Source of the DNA: Winogradskyella sp.
GTDB taxonomy: Bacteria > Bacteroidota > Bacteroidia > Flavobacteriales > Flavobacteriaceae
NCBI RefSeq assembly: GCF_025210595.1
Contig: NZ_JAOARH010000079.1
Coordinates: forward strand, 1-64,000
Reading direction: 5' to 3'
Length of the DNA stretch: 64,000 nt
Shown: positions 1 through 11,744 of the stretch, piece after piece
How positions within the stretch are numbered: the first letter of the stretch is position 1
How the letters are laid out: every line of letters starts with the position of its first letter
The notes under the pieces: model-generated
What the model saw: the letters and a program-made list of their open reading frames with translations, nothing else
What the model was told of the DNA's origin: nothing
Databases searched by the model: none
Translations under genes and position numbers: made by a program

Positions 1-49
1 AGAAAAACGTAATCACACGTAATTGTAGATTACTCAAAAGCATAAAAAC

Positions 50-1633
50 ATGATCACAGGAAAAAATTATATAGGAAATCAAACTTCTGCTCAAGGTGAT
101 AAAACCTTTAAGACGTTCAATCCATTGTTAAACATAGAGAATCAATGGGAATTAACAGAAGCAACAGTAGCAGAAGTAGAAGCCGCTTCTAACTTAGCAA
201 CAGAAGCTTATAAAACATATTCTAAAACTTCAGGTGCACAAAAGGCAACGTTTTTAAGAGCAATTGCTGAAGAAATTGAAGCTTTAGGAGATGAACTTTT
301 AGAGGTGTATCAGTCAGAAAGTGGATTGCCAAATGGACGTGCCAAAGGAGAACGAGGAAGAACTTTAGGGCAATTAAGAGCCTTCGCTGATTATGTAGAA
401 GCTGGTGAATGGGTAGAAGCTTCAATTGATACTGCCCAACCAGAACGTGAACCAATTCCAAAAGTAGATTTAAGAAAAATGAATATTGCTCTAGGACCAG
501 TTGTGGTTTTTGGAGCTTCTAATTTTCCATTAGCATTCTCTACAGCTGGAGGAGATACAGCTGCTGCATTAGCTGCTGGATGTCCAGTGATTGTAAAATC
601 GCATCCTATGCATGCAGCAACAGGAGAAATGGTTGCTGGAGCAGTGATTAAAGCCGCAGAGAAAACAGGTATGCCAAATGGTGTGTTTTCAAACTTAAAC
701 AGTAGCGGTATTGAAGTAGGACAACAATTGGTATTGAACCCAAATGTAAAAGCGGTTGGATTTACTGGAAGTATAAGAGGAGGACGTGCTTTATATGATT
801 TAGCAGCACAACGCGAAGAACCAATCCCTGTATTTGCAGAAATGGGAAGTATCAATCCAGTAGTAATGTTACCAAATGCATTAAACAACAGAGCTGAAGA
901 TTTAGCAAAAACCTATGCAGGTTCAATTACATTAGGAACAGGGCAATTTTGTACAAACCCAGGATTAATTCTTGGTGTAAAATCAGAAGGTTTGGGTCGT
1001 TTTGTTCAAACTTTAGCTGAAGAGATTGTAAAAGTTGAACCATCATGTATGTTGCATCCAAATATTGCTGGTGCTTATGAATCTAATAAAGCTAATGCTT
1101 TAGCGCAAAATGGTATAGAGGTCTTAGCAAGTTATGCTTCAGATGTAAAACCAAATCATGCACGTCAAGTGGTAACCACTGTTGAAGGGGAAACATTTTT
1201 GAATAATCCAACATTACACCATGAGGTGTTTGGACCATTTTCATTAGTAGTACAATGTGAAAATGAAGCACAATTAGAAACTGTAATTTCAAAATTAGAA
1301 GGACAGTTAACAGGAACGATTATTTCAGACGCTAACGAAATTAGTAACCATCCAAAAGTGGTTTCAGCATTACAAAACAGAGTTGGACGTATTATTTTTA
1401 ACGGTGTTCCAACAGGAGTAGAAGTGTGTCCATCTATGCAACATGGAGGACCTTATCCAGCAACAACAGATAGTAGATTCACAGCGGTTGGTGTAAATTC
1501 TATCAAACGATTTGTAAGACCATTTAGTTTTCAATCTTGGCCAAATGAATTATTGCCAGATGAATTAAAGAATGAAAATCCTTTAGGTATTGTAAGAACC
1601 ATAAATGGCGTAGCTACAAAACAAACGCTTTAA
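50..1633 (+). CDS. Alpha-ketoglutarate-semialdehyde dehydrogenase (aldehyde dehydrogenase family)
   Basis: This 527-aa aldehyde dehydrogenase has its catalytic Cys301 in GTGQFCTNPG and its general-base Glu264 in FAEMGSINP. The length and the FCTNPG context fit the NADP-type alpha-ketoglutarate-semialdehyde dehydrogenases that finish 4-hydroxyproline degradation by oxidising 2,5-dioxopentanoate to 2-oxoglutarate. The cytosolic location follows from the lack of a signal peptide. The neighbours support the role: a hydroxyproline epimerase starts 37 bp downstream and a D-amino-acid dehydrogenase follows. The deaminase that makes the semialdehyde is not in the window and may lie immediately to the left. 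The ATG at 50 is preceded by AT-rich sequence without a clear ribosome binding site. A sugar-acid pathway use of the same activity cannot be excluded from this gene alone. Confidence 0.85.
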   Translation: MITGKNYIGNQTSAQGDKTFKTFNPLLNIENQWELTEATVAEVEAASNLATEAYKTYSKTSGAQKATFLRAIAEEIEALGDELLEVYQSESGLPNGRAKGERGRTLGQLRAFADYVEAGEWVEASIDTAQPEREPIPKVDLRKMNIALGPVVVFGASNFPLAFSTAGGDTAAALAAGCPVIVKSHPMHAATGEMVAGAVIKAAEKTGMPNGVFSNLNSSGIEVGQQLVLNPNVKAVGFTGSIRGGRALYDLAAQREEPIPVFAEMGSINPVVMLPNALNNRAEDLAKTYAGSITLGTGQFCTNPGLILGVKSEGLGRFVQTLAEEIVKVEPSCMLHPNIAGAYESNKANALAQNGIEVLASYASDVKPNHARQVVTTVEGETFLNNPTLHHEVFGPFSLVVQCENEAQLETVISKLEGQLTGTIISDANEISNHPKVVSALQNRVGRIIFNGVPTGVEVCPSMQHGGPYPATTDSRFTAVGVNSIKRFVRPFSFQSWPNELLPDELKNENPLGIVRTINGVATKQTL

Positions 1634-1670
1634 GTCAATGAGCTAATGTTTCATTAAATCATTGAATATT

Positions 1671-2678
1671 ATGAGAAAAACTTTTTTTTGTGTAGATGCA
1701 CATACCTGCGGAAATCCAGTAAGAGTAGTAGCTGGAGGTGGTCCAAATCTAAAAGGTGCTAATATGAGCGAAAAACGCCAGCACTTTTTAAAAGAATATG
1801 ATTGGATTAGAAAAGGACTAATGTTTGAACCACGAGGTCATGATATGATGAGTGGTTCTATTTTATATCCACCGCATGATCCTAATAATGATTTTGGAAT
1901 CCTATTTATTGAAACTTCAGGTTGCTTACCTATGTGTGGACATGGAACTATAGGAACCATAACGATAGCTATAGAAGAAGGTTTAGTTACGCCAAAAATA
2001 CCAGGGAAAATAAAAATGGAAGCACCTGCAGGATTGGTGGAAATAGAATACCAACAAACAGGAAAAAAAGTAGATTGGGTAAGACTAACCAATGTAAAGA
2101 GTTACCTAGCTGCTGAAGGATTAACCATAGAATTGGATGACCTTGGATTGATTACATTTGATGTGTCTTATGGAGGGAATTATTATGCTATTGTAGATCC
2201 GCAGTCTAATTTTGAAGGTATCCACAAATACACAGCCTCTGAGATCATTCGTTTTTCTCAAGAAGCGCGCCGAAAGATTAATGAGAAATATCCAGACTAT
2301 TTTATCCATCCAGAAAATGATACTATCAGAGATGTCAGTCATATGCTTTGGACTGGTAACCCTATAGACCCAAGCTCTTCTGGAAGAAATGCCGTGTTTT
2401 ATGGCGATAAAGCCATAGATAGAAGTCCTTGCGGAACAGGAACCTCAGCAAGAATAGCACAATTACATGCTAAAGGCCAATTGAAAAAAGGGGAAGATTT
2501 TGTACATGAGAGTTTTATTGGTTCAAAATTCATTGGTCGCATAGAAGAAGAAACTACTTTAGACGGAAAAACGGCTATTGTACCTAGTATTCAAGGTTGG
2601 GCAAAAGTTTATGGATATAACAATATTATTATTGATGATGAAGATGATCCATATGCGCATGGATTTCAAGTGATTTAA
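1671..2678 (+). CDS. 4-hydroxyproline 2-epimerase (proline racemase family, Cys/Cys type)
   Basis: This proline-racemase-fold enzyme should interconvert trans-4-hydroxy-L-proline and cis-4-hydroxy-D-proline in the cytosol. Both catalytic cysteines of the racemase/epimerase type are visible: Cys89 in MCGHG and Cys254 in DRSPCGTG. The N-terminal HTCGNPVRVV motif is typical of the family. I start the gene at ATG 1671, giving MRKTFFCVDAHT (335 aa). A frame-open TTG at 1662 would add only three residues and is unlikely. It sits between the semialdehyde dehydrogenase and the FAD dehydrogenase, which fits the 4-Hyp pathway. A second paralogue at 17369-18436 has Thr at the second catalytic site, so the two are probably not redundant. 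Proline racemase activity is the main alternative. Confidence 0.88.
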   Translation: MRKTFFCVDAHTCGNPVRVVAGGGPNLKGANMSEKRQHFLKEYDWIRKGLMFEPRGHDMMSGSILYPPHDPNNDFGILFIETSGCLPMCGHGTIGTITIAIEEGLVTPKIPGKIKMEAPAGLVEIEYQQTGKKVDWVRLTNVKSYLAAEGLTIELDDLGLITFDVSYGGNYYAIVDPQSNFEGIHKYTASEIIRFSQEARRKINEKYPDYFIHPENDTIRDVSHMLWTGNPIDPSSSGRNAVFYGDKAIDRSPCGTGTSARIAQLHAKGQLKKGEDFVHESFIGSKFIGRIEEETTLDGKTAIVPSIQGWAKVYGYNNIIIDDEDDPYAHGFQVI

Positions 2679-2680
2679 CA

Positions 2681-3928
2681 ATGCATAAAAAAGTTATTAT
2701 CATAGGCGGAGGTATCATTGGTTTATGCTCCGCTTATTACCTTCAAAAAGAAGGCCATAAAGTTACTGTTATCGACCAAGGTAACATGAATGCTGGTGCA
2801 TCTCATGTAAATGCAGGATACATTACACCTAGTCACATTATTTCGTTAGCAGCACCAGGAATGATTACCAAAGGCATCAAGTGGATGTTTAATACTGAAA
2901 GTCCGTTTTACGTAAAACCAAGGATCGATTTAGATTTTATGAAATGGGCTTGGGCTTTTAAAAAATCGGCAACAAAAGCTAAAGTAGAAAAAGCCATAAA
3001 GCCAATTTTAGATATCAATTTATTTAGTAGAGAATTGTATGAAGATCTAAAATTGAGTTCAGATTTTAATTTTCACTACGAGCGAAAAGGTTTATTAATG
3101 GCCTACAAAACAGATAAGGTTGGTGAAGAAGAATGGCATGTTGGCAAACGAGCTATTAAAGAAGGTCTAAATGTAAAAAACTTAACCAAAGCCGAAGTCA
3201 CACAATTAGAACCTAATGCTAATTTAGATATAAAAGGAGCTGTGTATTTTGATTCTGACGCACACATGACACCTTCTAACTTTATATCTCAAATGGTTGC
3301 GTATTTAAAAGGTAAGGACGTTACGTTTTACACCAATGAAGAAGTTACCTCTTTTGAGCAAAACAACAATTCTATTTCAAAAATAACCACAAACAAACAA
3401 TCTTTTATAACAGACGAAGTGGTTATTGCTACTGGTTCTTGGTCTCAAGATCTAGCAAAAAAACTAGCGTTGAACATTCCTGTGCAAGCAGGAAAAGGTT
3501 ATAGAATAAATCATAAGTCTAAAACAGGTATTAGTATACCTACAATCCTTTGCGAAGCTAAAGTAGCTGTAACTCCTATGGAAGGTTTTACACGTTTTGC
3601 TGGCACTATGGAAATTGGAGGTATTAATCACAACATAAATCCTGTTCGCGTTAATGCAATTACAAAAGCTGCAAAAGCTTACTATCCAAATATTAAAATT
3701 ACCGAAGAAGAAAAACAACAAGCAGATTGTGGATTAAGACCTTGCTCACCAGACGGATTACCATACATCGGAAAACCTTCAAAATACAATAACTTAACCA
3801 TTGCTACAGGTCATGCAATGATGGGTTGGAGCTTGGGTCCTGCTACGGGAAAATTAGTAACTGAAATCATATCTAATCAAAAACCTTCATTACATTTGGA
3901 AGCCTATAATCCTGATAGAAAATTTTAA
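2681..3928 (+). CDS. FAD-dependent D-hydroxyproline / D-amino-acid dehydrogenase (DadA-like)
   Basis: This 415-aa DAO-family flavoprotein begins with a dinucleotide-binding beta-alpha-beta segment, VIIIGGGIIGLCSAYYL at residues 5-21. It ends with the conserved GLRPCSPDGLPYIG and TGHAMMGWSLGPATG segments of DadA-type enzymes. In this context it most likely oxidises cis-4-hydroxy-D-proline to 1-pyrroline-4-hydroxy-2-carboxylate, passing electrons to the respiratory chain rather than to oxygen. It begins two bases after the epimerase stop, so translation is probably coupled. General D-amino-acid dehydrogenase activity is possible. The assignment to hydroxyproline rests on the neighbours. Confidence 0.85.
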   Translation: MHKKVIIIGGGIIGLCSAYYLQKEGHKVTVIDQGNMNAGASHVNAGYITPSHIISLAAPGMITKGIKWMFNTESPFYVKPRIDLDFMKWAWAFKKSATKAKVEKAIKPILDINLFSRELYEDLKLSSDFNFHYERKGLLMAYKTDKVGEEEWHVGKRAIKEGLNVKNLTKAEVTQLEPNANLDIKGAVYFDSDAHMTPSNFISQMVAYLKGKDVTFYTNEEVTSFEQNNNSISKITTNKQSFITDEVVIATGSWSQDLAKKLALNIPVQAGKGYRINHKSKTGISIPTILCEAKVAVTPMEGFTRFAGTMEIGGINHNINPVRVNAITKAAKAYYPNIKITEEEKQQADCGLRPCSPDGLPYIGKPSKYNNLTIATGHAMMGWSLGPATGKLVTEIISNQKPSLHLEAYNPDRKF

Positions 3929-3930
3929 CT

Positions 3931-5715
3931 ATGATAGCAGAACGATTAGTTGCATTACGTGCCCAAATGAAGACACAAAATGTCGATGCATTTATAATTC
4001 CATCAACAGATCCTCATCAATCCGAATACGTTTCTGGACACTGGAAACTAAGAGAATATTTTTCAGGTTTTACAGGCTCTGCAGGAACTTTAGTCATAAC
4101 ACAAGATATTGCAGCACTTTGGACAGACTCACGATATTTTCTTCAGTTTGAAGACGAATGTGCCAATACCGAAGTACAATTATGCAAGCAAACTATTCCG
4201 CATGCACCAGAGCATGTAAAATGGCTTTGCGATTTATTACCAGAAGGCACAACTATTGGAGTAAATTACTTTCAGTTTTCAAAATCGCAAATAGACCTTA
4301 TTAATACACATGCTAAAGCGAAACACATTCAGGTTAAAAACCAACCCGATTTTGCAGATGCTGTATGGACCAATAGACCTTCATTACCAAATGAAACTAT
4401 AGACACACATCCTCTAGAATTTAGTGGTGAAACAACAGCTTCTAAATTAAAAAAAGTTAAGCATACAATTTCTACGCAAAAAGCTAATTACTATTTATTT
4501 TCGGCGTTAGATGAAATTGCTTGGCTGTTTAACATTCGTTCTCGCGATGTAGATTTTACACCATTAGTTACAGCCTATGCATTAGTTGGCATTGATAAAA
4601 CACTTTTATTTTGTAAAAAAGAACGTTTATCAAGTACTGCAATAGAAGCATTTTCAAAATTAAATGTTGAAATAATAGATTACGACAAAATGGTTTCTGA
4701 AATGGAAAGAGTAGCTTCAGAAAGTGTCATAATCACAGATCCTTCATCCTTAAATTATGCAACATACAATGCTACAAAGGCAACATTTATATATCAAAAA
4801 TCATTAGTAAAAAAACTAAAAGCAATTAAAAATGAGACAGAAATTGAAGGCGCAATTAACTGCATGCATAAAGATGGTGTAGCCTTAACAAAATTCTTTA
4901 TTTGGCTAGAAAATGAATTAGAAAAACGTGAAATTTCAGAATATGAAATTGGTCGTAAACTCAATAGTTTTAGAGCGCAACAAGAGTATTACACAGGTGA
5001 GTCGTTTGCCGCCATTGTTGGCTATAAAGGTAATGGAGCCATTATTCACTATACAGCAGCAAAAGAAGGTTCTGCCATGGTTAAGAACGAAGGTATCTTA
5101 CTCATTGATAGTGGTGCGCAATATCGTAATGGCACTACAGATATTACACGTACAATTTGGTTGGGAGGCACACCATCAAAAACCATTAAAACGGCTTATA
5201 CTTCAGTTTTAAAAGGTTACATTCAGTTAGAAACACAACAATTTCCACAAGGTACTACAGGAACACAATTAGATACTTTAGCACGAATGCATATGTGGAA
5301 TTCAGGTCTCAACTATCCACATGGCACAGGACATGGCATTGGTAGTTTTGGTATGGTACACGAACCAGCTCAAGGATTTGCAACTAGCGGAACCACAGAG
5401 AGAGGAACCACACCACACTTACCTAACCAATTTACAACCATAGAACCTGGATGCTATGTAACTAATGAATTTGGAATTAGAACCGAAAACGTAGTTGTTT
5501 CAAAAGCAATTAAAACAACACCTTTCGGTACATTTTTGGGTTTTACACCAATAACATTATGCTACATAGACACACAATTAGTTTCAGAAGAATTATTGAC
5601 ATCTACTGAAAAAACTTGGTTAAACAACTACAACGAAATGGTTTTTAACAAATTAAAACCACAATTAAACGACAACGAACAAAAGTGGTTAGCCAACAAA
5701 TGTAAATCAATATAA
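3931..5715 (+). CDS. Xaa-Pro aminopeptidase, long two-creatinase-domain M24B type
   Basis: This 594-aa protein has the layout of eukaryote-like aminopeptidase P: two creatinase-type N-terminal domains (about residues 1-300) and a pita-bread M24 catalytic domain (about 310-530). Dimetal-site residues are visible in LIDSGAQYRNGTTDITRT (two Asp), HGTGHGIGSFG (His), IEPGCYV (Glu) and GIRTENVVV (Glu). The enzyme removes an N-terminal residue preceding proline or hydroxyproline. There is no signal peptide, so it should act on imported peptides in the cytosol. It begins two bases after the D-hydroxyproline dehydrogenase stop. Releasing Pro/Hyp from collagen peptides fits its operon position. Confidence 0.88.
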   Translation: MIAERLVALRAQMKTQNVDAFIIPSTDPHQSEYVSGHWKLREYFSGFTGSAGTLVITQDIAALWTDSRYFLQFEDECANTEVQLCKQTIPHAPEHVKWLCDLLPEGTTIGVNYFQFSKSQIDLINTHAKAKHIQVKNQPDFADAVWTNRPSLPNETIDTHPLEFSGETTASKLKKVKHTISTQKANYYLFSALDEIAWLFNIRSRDVDFTPLVTAYALVGIDKTLLFCKKERLSSTAIEAFSKLNVEIIDYDKMVSEMERVASESVIITDPSSLNYATYNATKATFIYQKSLVKKLKAIKNETEIEGAINCMHKDGVALTKFFIWLENELEKREISEYEIGRKLNSFRAQQEYYTGESFAAIVGYKGNGAIIHYTAAKEGSAMVKNEGILLIDSGAQYRNGTTDITRTIWLGGTPSKTIKTAYTSVLKGYIQLETQQFPQGTTGTQLDTLARMHMWNSGLNYPHGTGHGIGSFGMVHEPAQGFATSGTTERGTTPHLPNQFTTIEPGCYVTNEFGIRTENVVVSKAIKTTPFGTFLGFTPITLCYIDTQLVSEELLTSTEKTWLNNYNEMVFNKLKPQLNDNEQKWLANKCKSI

Positions 5716-5716
5716 A

Positions 5717-6931
5717 ATGATAGGAATAGGAGGATCTACCATCGAAGCAGAATTAGCTGCCATACGACCAACAGCACATTTGGTAAAACCAATTCAAAAA
5801 GAAGAATTTGCAAAACGTATGCAGCACGCCACAACATTAATGCTAAAACACAATGTAAAGGCAATATATCTGCACGCAGGAACCAATTTGTTTTATTTTA
5901 CAGGAATGCGTTGGAACTCTAGCGAACGTATGGTTGGCGCTATTTTATTTACTGATGGAACATTAGAATATATCACTCCTAAATTTGAAGAAGGTACTAT
6001 TTTAGACTTTATGCTAATTGATGGTGAGGTGAAATGTTGGGAAGAACATGAGAGTCCGTATCAATTGTTTTGCAATTTAATTGCGGATAAAGGCATTTCT
6101 GAAGGTAATGTGTCTATAGATGAAGCAACACCTTTTTTTATTAGCAACGGTATTCAATTAGTAAATACAGCACTAAATTTAGTAGACGCCAAACCTATAA
6201 TTGCAGGTTGTAGAATGATTAAATCTAAAGCTGAAATTGCAATCATGCAACACGCTATGAACATTACTTTAGACGTTCAAAAAGCGGCTGCTAGAATATT
6301 ACGACCAGGAATTAGCGCACAAGAAGTTACTAATTTTATAAACGAAGCGCATAAACGTTACGGAGCTTCATCAGGATCTTATTTTTGTATTGTATTATTT
6401 GGAGTAGATTCCTCATTTCCGCATGGTGTAAAAGCACCTAAAAATTTAGAAGAAGGAGAAGTCGTACTTATAGACACAGGATGTATTATTCACGATTATA
6501 TTTCAGATATTACCCGAACTTACGTATATGGAGAATCAACTGATGAACAACGTCGTATTTAGAATATTGAAAAAGAAACACAACAAGCTGCTTTTGAAGC
6601 TGCAAAACTAGGTGCTTCATGTGGCTCAGTTGATGATGCCTCAAGGAAAGTTCTAAAATCTTATAGTCTAAGTGGTGATTATGAACTTCCTGGCTTACCT
6701 CATCGTACAGGTCATGGTATTGGTTTAGATATTCACGAATGGCCATATATAGTTAGAAACAACAATACAGTTTTAAAAGAAGGCATGACCTTTAGCAATG
6801 AACCTATGATTTGTGTACCTAACAAATTTGGAATTCGTCATGAAGATCATATATACATGACTGCTGAAGGCCCAAAATGGTTTACTAAGCCAATGCACAC
6901 TATCGAAGACCCTTTTGGTTATAACATATAG
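5717..6931 (+). pseudogene. Second M24 Xaa-Pro peptidase, interrupted by an in-frame TAG
   Basis: Reading continuously from ATG 5717 to TAG 6929-6931 gives a 404-codon M24 peptidase of normal length. Codon 282 (6560-6562) is TAG. Upstream of it are the creatinase-like domain and the first metal ligands in LIDTGCIIHDYISDITRT. Downstream, in the same frame, are the remaining ligands: HRTGHGIGLDIHEW (His), SNEPMICVP (Glu) and GIRHEDHIYM (Glu). The context QRRI-stop-NIEKETQQAAF suggests that a Trp codon TGG became TAG. The 281-residue product that ends at the TAG would lack half of the metal site and be inactive. It starts one base after the preceding peptidase stop. A sequencing error, a recent nonsense mutation or suppression are all possible. 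Codon use after the stop is unchanged, so decay would be recent. Confidence 0.82.
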
Positions 6932-6942
6932 CTATAAGTTAG

Positions 6943-8528
6943 CTACATGAAATAGACATAAATAACTAGTACAATTATACAGACTAAAACACCAACTATT
7001 TTGGTATACTTCCAAGCAGCAATATTTACTTGATTAGTATACTCTTGTTGATAAGCAGTTAGTCTTGGTTTTGCTTTTCCTATAAGCAACATTATTATAA
7101 CGTTAATCACAAATAGTATAGCCATAATATGTAAAAAATGTGGATAGTTATCATTACCAAACACAAATGGCTTCAGAATAAATTGACTAATACTATAAAG
7201 TGCAACTCCTGAAAGAATAGCAATTTTTGCTGCGATGGCAGGAACGTGTTTTGTGAGATAGCCTACTACAATGATGGTTAAGATAGGAATGCTATAACAA
7301 CCATTGACTTCTTGTAAATAACCAAATAAACCATCTGGTGCATTAGCGATAAGTGGTGCAATACACATAGAGATTATGGCTAAAATAATTCCAAAGTTTT
7401 TTCCAGTTTTAACGACTTGCTTTTCGTCTGCATTTTTGTTGAAATGCGATTTGTAAATGTCAACACCAAATAAGGTAACCGAACTATTAAGAGCAGAGTT
7501 AAATGAACTTAAAATAGCTCCAAAAAGCACAGCTGCAAAGAAACCTAACCAAGCATCTGGCAATACACGCTCTACGAGCATAGGGTAAGCCTCATCTGGA
7601 TTGTCTAGTTGCCCTCCAAACATATGGTAAGCAATAACTCCTGGAAGTACAACGATTAATGGTCCAAGTATTTTTATAAACGACGCTAATAATAAACCTT
7701 TTTGCCCTTCTTTTAAGTTTTTAGCACCCAAAGCACGTTGAATAATGGCTTGATTGGTTCCCCAATAAAACAATTGTACGAGCATCATTCCTGTAAAAAT
7801 AGTTTCCCATGGAATGGATGATTTTGGATCACCTAATGATTTGAATTTTTCAGGATTTTCAGTGATCAATGTCGAAAACCCTTCAGTAACACTTCCGTCT
7901 CCAATGGCCATAAGTCCAAAAATTGGAATTAACATACCACCAATAAGTAATCCTATAGCATTGATAGTATCTGAAATAGCAACCGCTTTTAAACCTCCAA
8001 AAATAGCATATATAGAACCAACAATTCCAATACTCCAAACTGTTATCCAAAGTGCAGTAGATTTTGATACACCTAACAGTTCTGGGATGTCAAACATGTT
8101 ACTTAATGCCAAAGCACCAGAGTATAATACAATAGGTAATAATACAATAGCATAGCCACTTAAAAAAAGTGCTGAGGTGAAGGTTTTTGTAGTTCTATCA
8201 TAACGCTGTTCTAAAAATTGAGGTACTGTTGTTATACCACCTTTTAAGTAACGTGGCAATAAAAATACTGCGGTAACTACCATAGCTATAGCTGCAAGGG
8301 TTTCCCATGCCATAACTAAAATACCATCTTTAAAAGCTGCGCCATTAAGTCCAACAATTTGTTCGGTTGAGAGGTTGGTAAGTAATAGTGAACCTGCAAT
8401 AACTACGCCTGTTAAACTTCGTCCTCCAAGAAAATAACCATCGTGGCTAGACTCGTCAGTTTTTCTGGTTTTCCAATAAGAAATGAACGCTACACAAAGT
8501 GTAAATAGGATAAAAGTAAGTATTTGCA

Positions 8529-8529
<1 letters not shown>
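6943..8529 (-). CDS. SGLT-type Na+/sugar symporter (SSS family)
   Basis: This 528-aa polytopic inner-membrane protein has about 13-14 hydrophobic helices, the usual solute:sodium symporter size. Several segments match the vSGLT/SGLT sugar branch: NLSTEQIVGLNG, YWGTNQAIIQRALGAK and SFIKILGPLIVVLPG. From memory of vSGLT, the Gln, Asn and Lys in these segments correspond to galactose-contacting residues, so a hexose such as galactose or glucose is the likely substrate. The gene overlaps the beta-galactosidase stop by one base (TAATG), which indicates co-translation and uptake of the released sugar. A glycosylated hydroxylysine or a proline substrate is an alternative. The gene ends 11 bp from the end of the converging M24 gene. 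Confidence 0.85.
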
Positions 8530-11648
<3,119 letters not shown>

Positions 11649-11653
11649 TTAGT

Positions 11654-11744
11654 TCTCGATACAATTCGCTTTTAGCGAATCACTCGAACTGACAGAATTT
11701 GTCACATCGAGTGATTTTGGATTTTAATCAAAATCGTATCGAGA
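11654..11744. repeat. 91-bp compound palindromic (REP/MITE-like) element
   Basis: The element is bounded by a perfect 9-bp inverted repeat, TCTCGATAC (11654-11662) and GTATCGAGA (11736-11744). Inside are three further hairpins: ATTCGCT/AGCGAAT (11664-11680), CACTCGA/TCGAGTG (11681-11713) with an inner TGACA/TGTCA stem, and GATTTTG/CAAAATC (11713-11735). It spans the gap between the beta-galactosidase and the upstream fusion gene. It also supplies the last six codons (SRYDFD) and the stop of that gene, so it probably inserted and replaced the original 3' end. It resembles short palindromic repeats common in marine flavobacteria. No transposase is present. Confidence 0.8.

Noticed and set aside
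1..49. Upstream DapA-like deaminase of the 4-Hyp pathway
   Set aside because: Only 49 bases precede the first gene. No reading frame there can be assigned, so the gene is predicted, not seen.
391..888. Long antisense open frame within the semialdehyde dehydrogenase
   Set aside because: The sense strand has clear catalytic motifs; the antisense frame shows no domain and mirrors codon bias.
6560..6562. TAG as pyrrolysine
   Set aside because: No Pyl system is visible, and the flanking sequence fits Trp (TGG) in an ordinary M24 gene.
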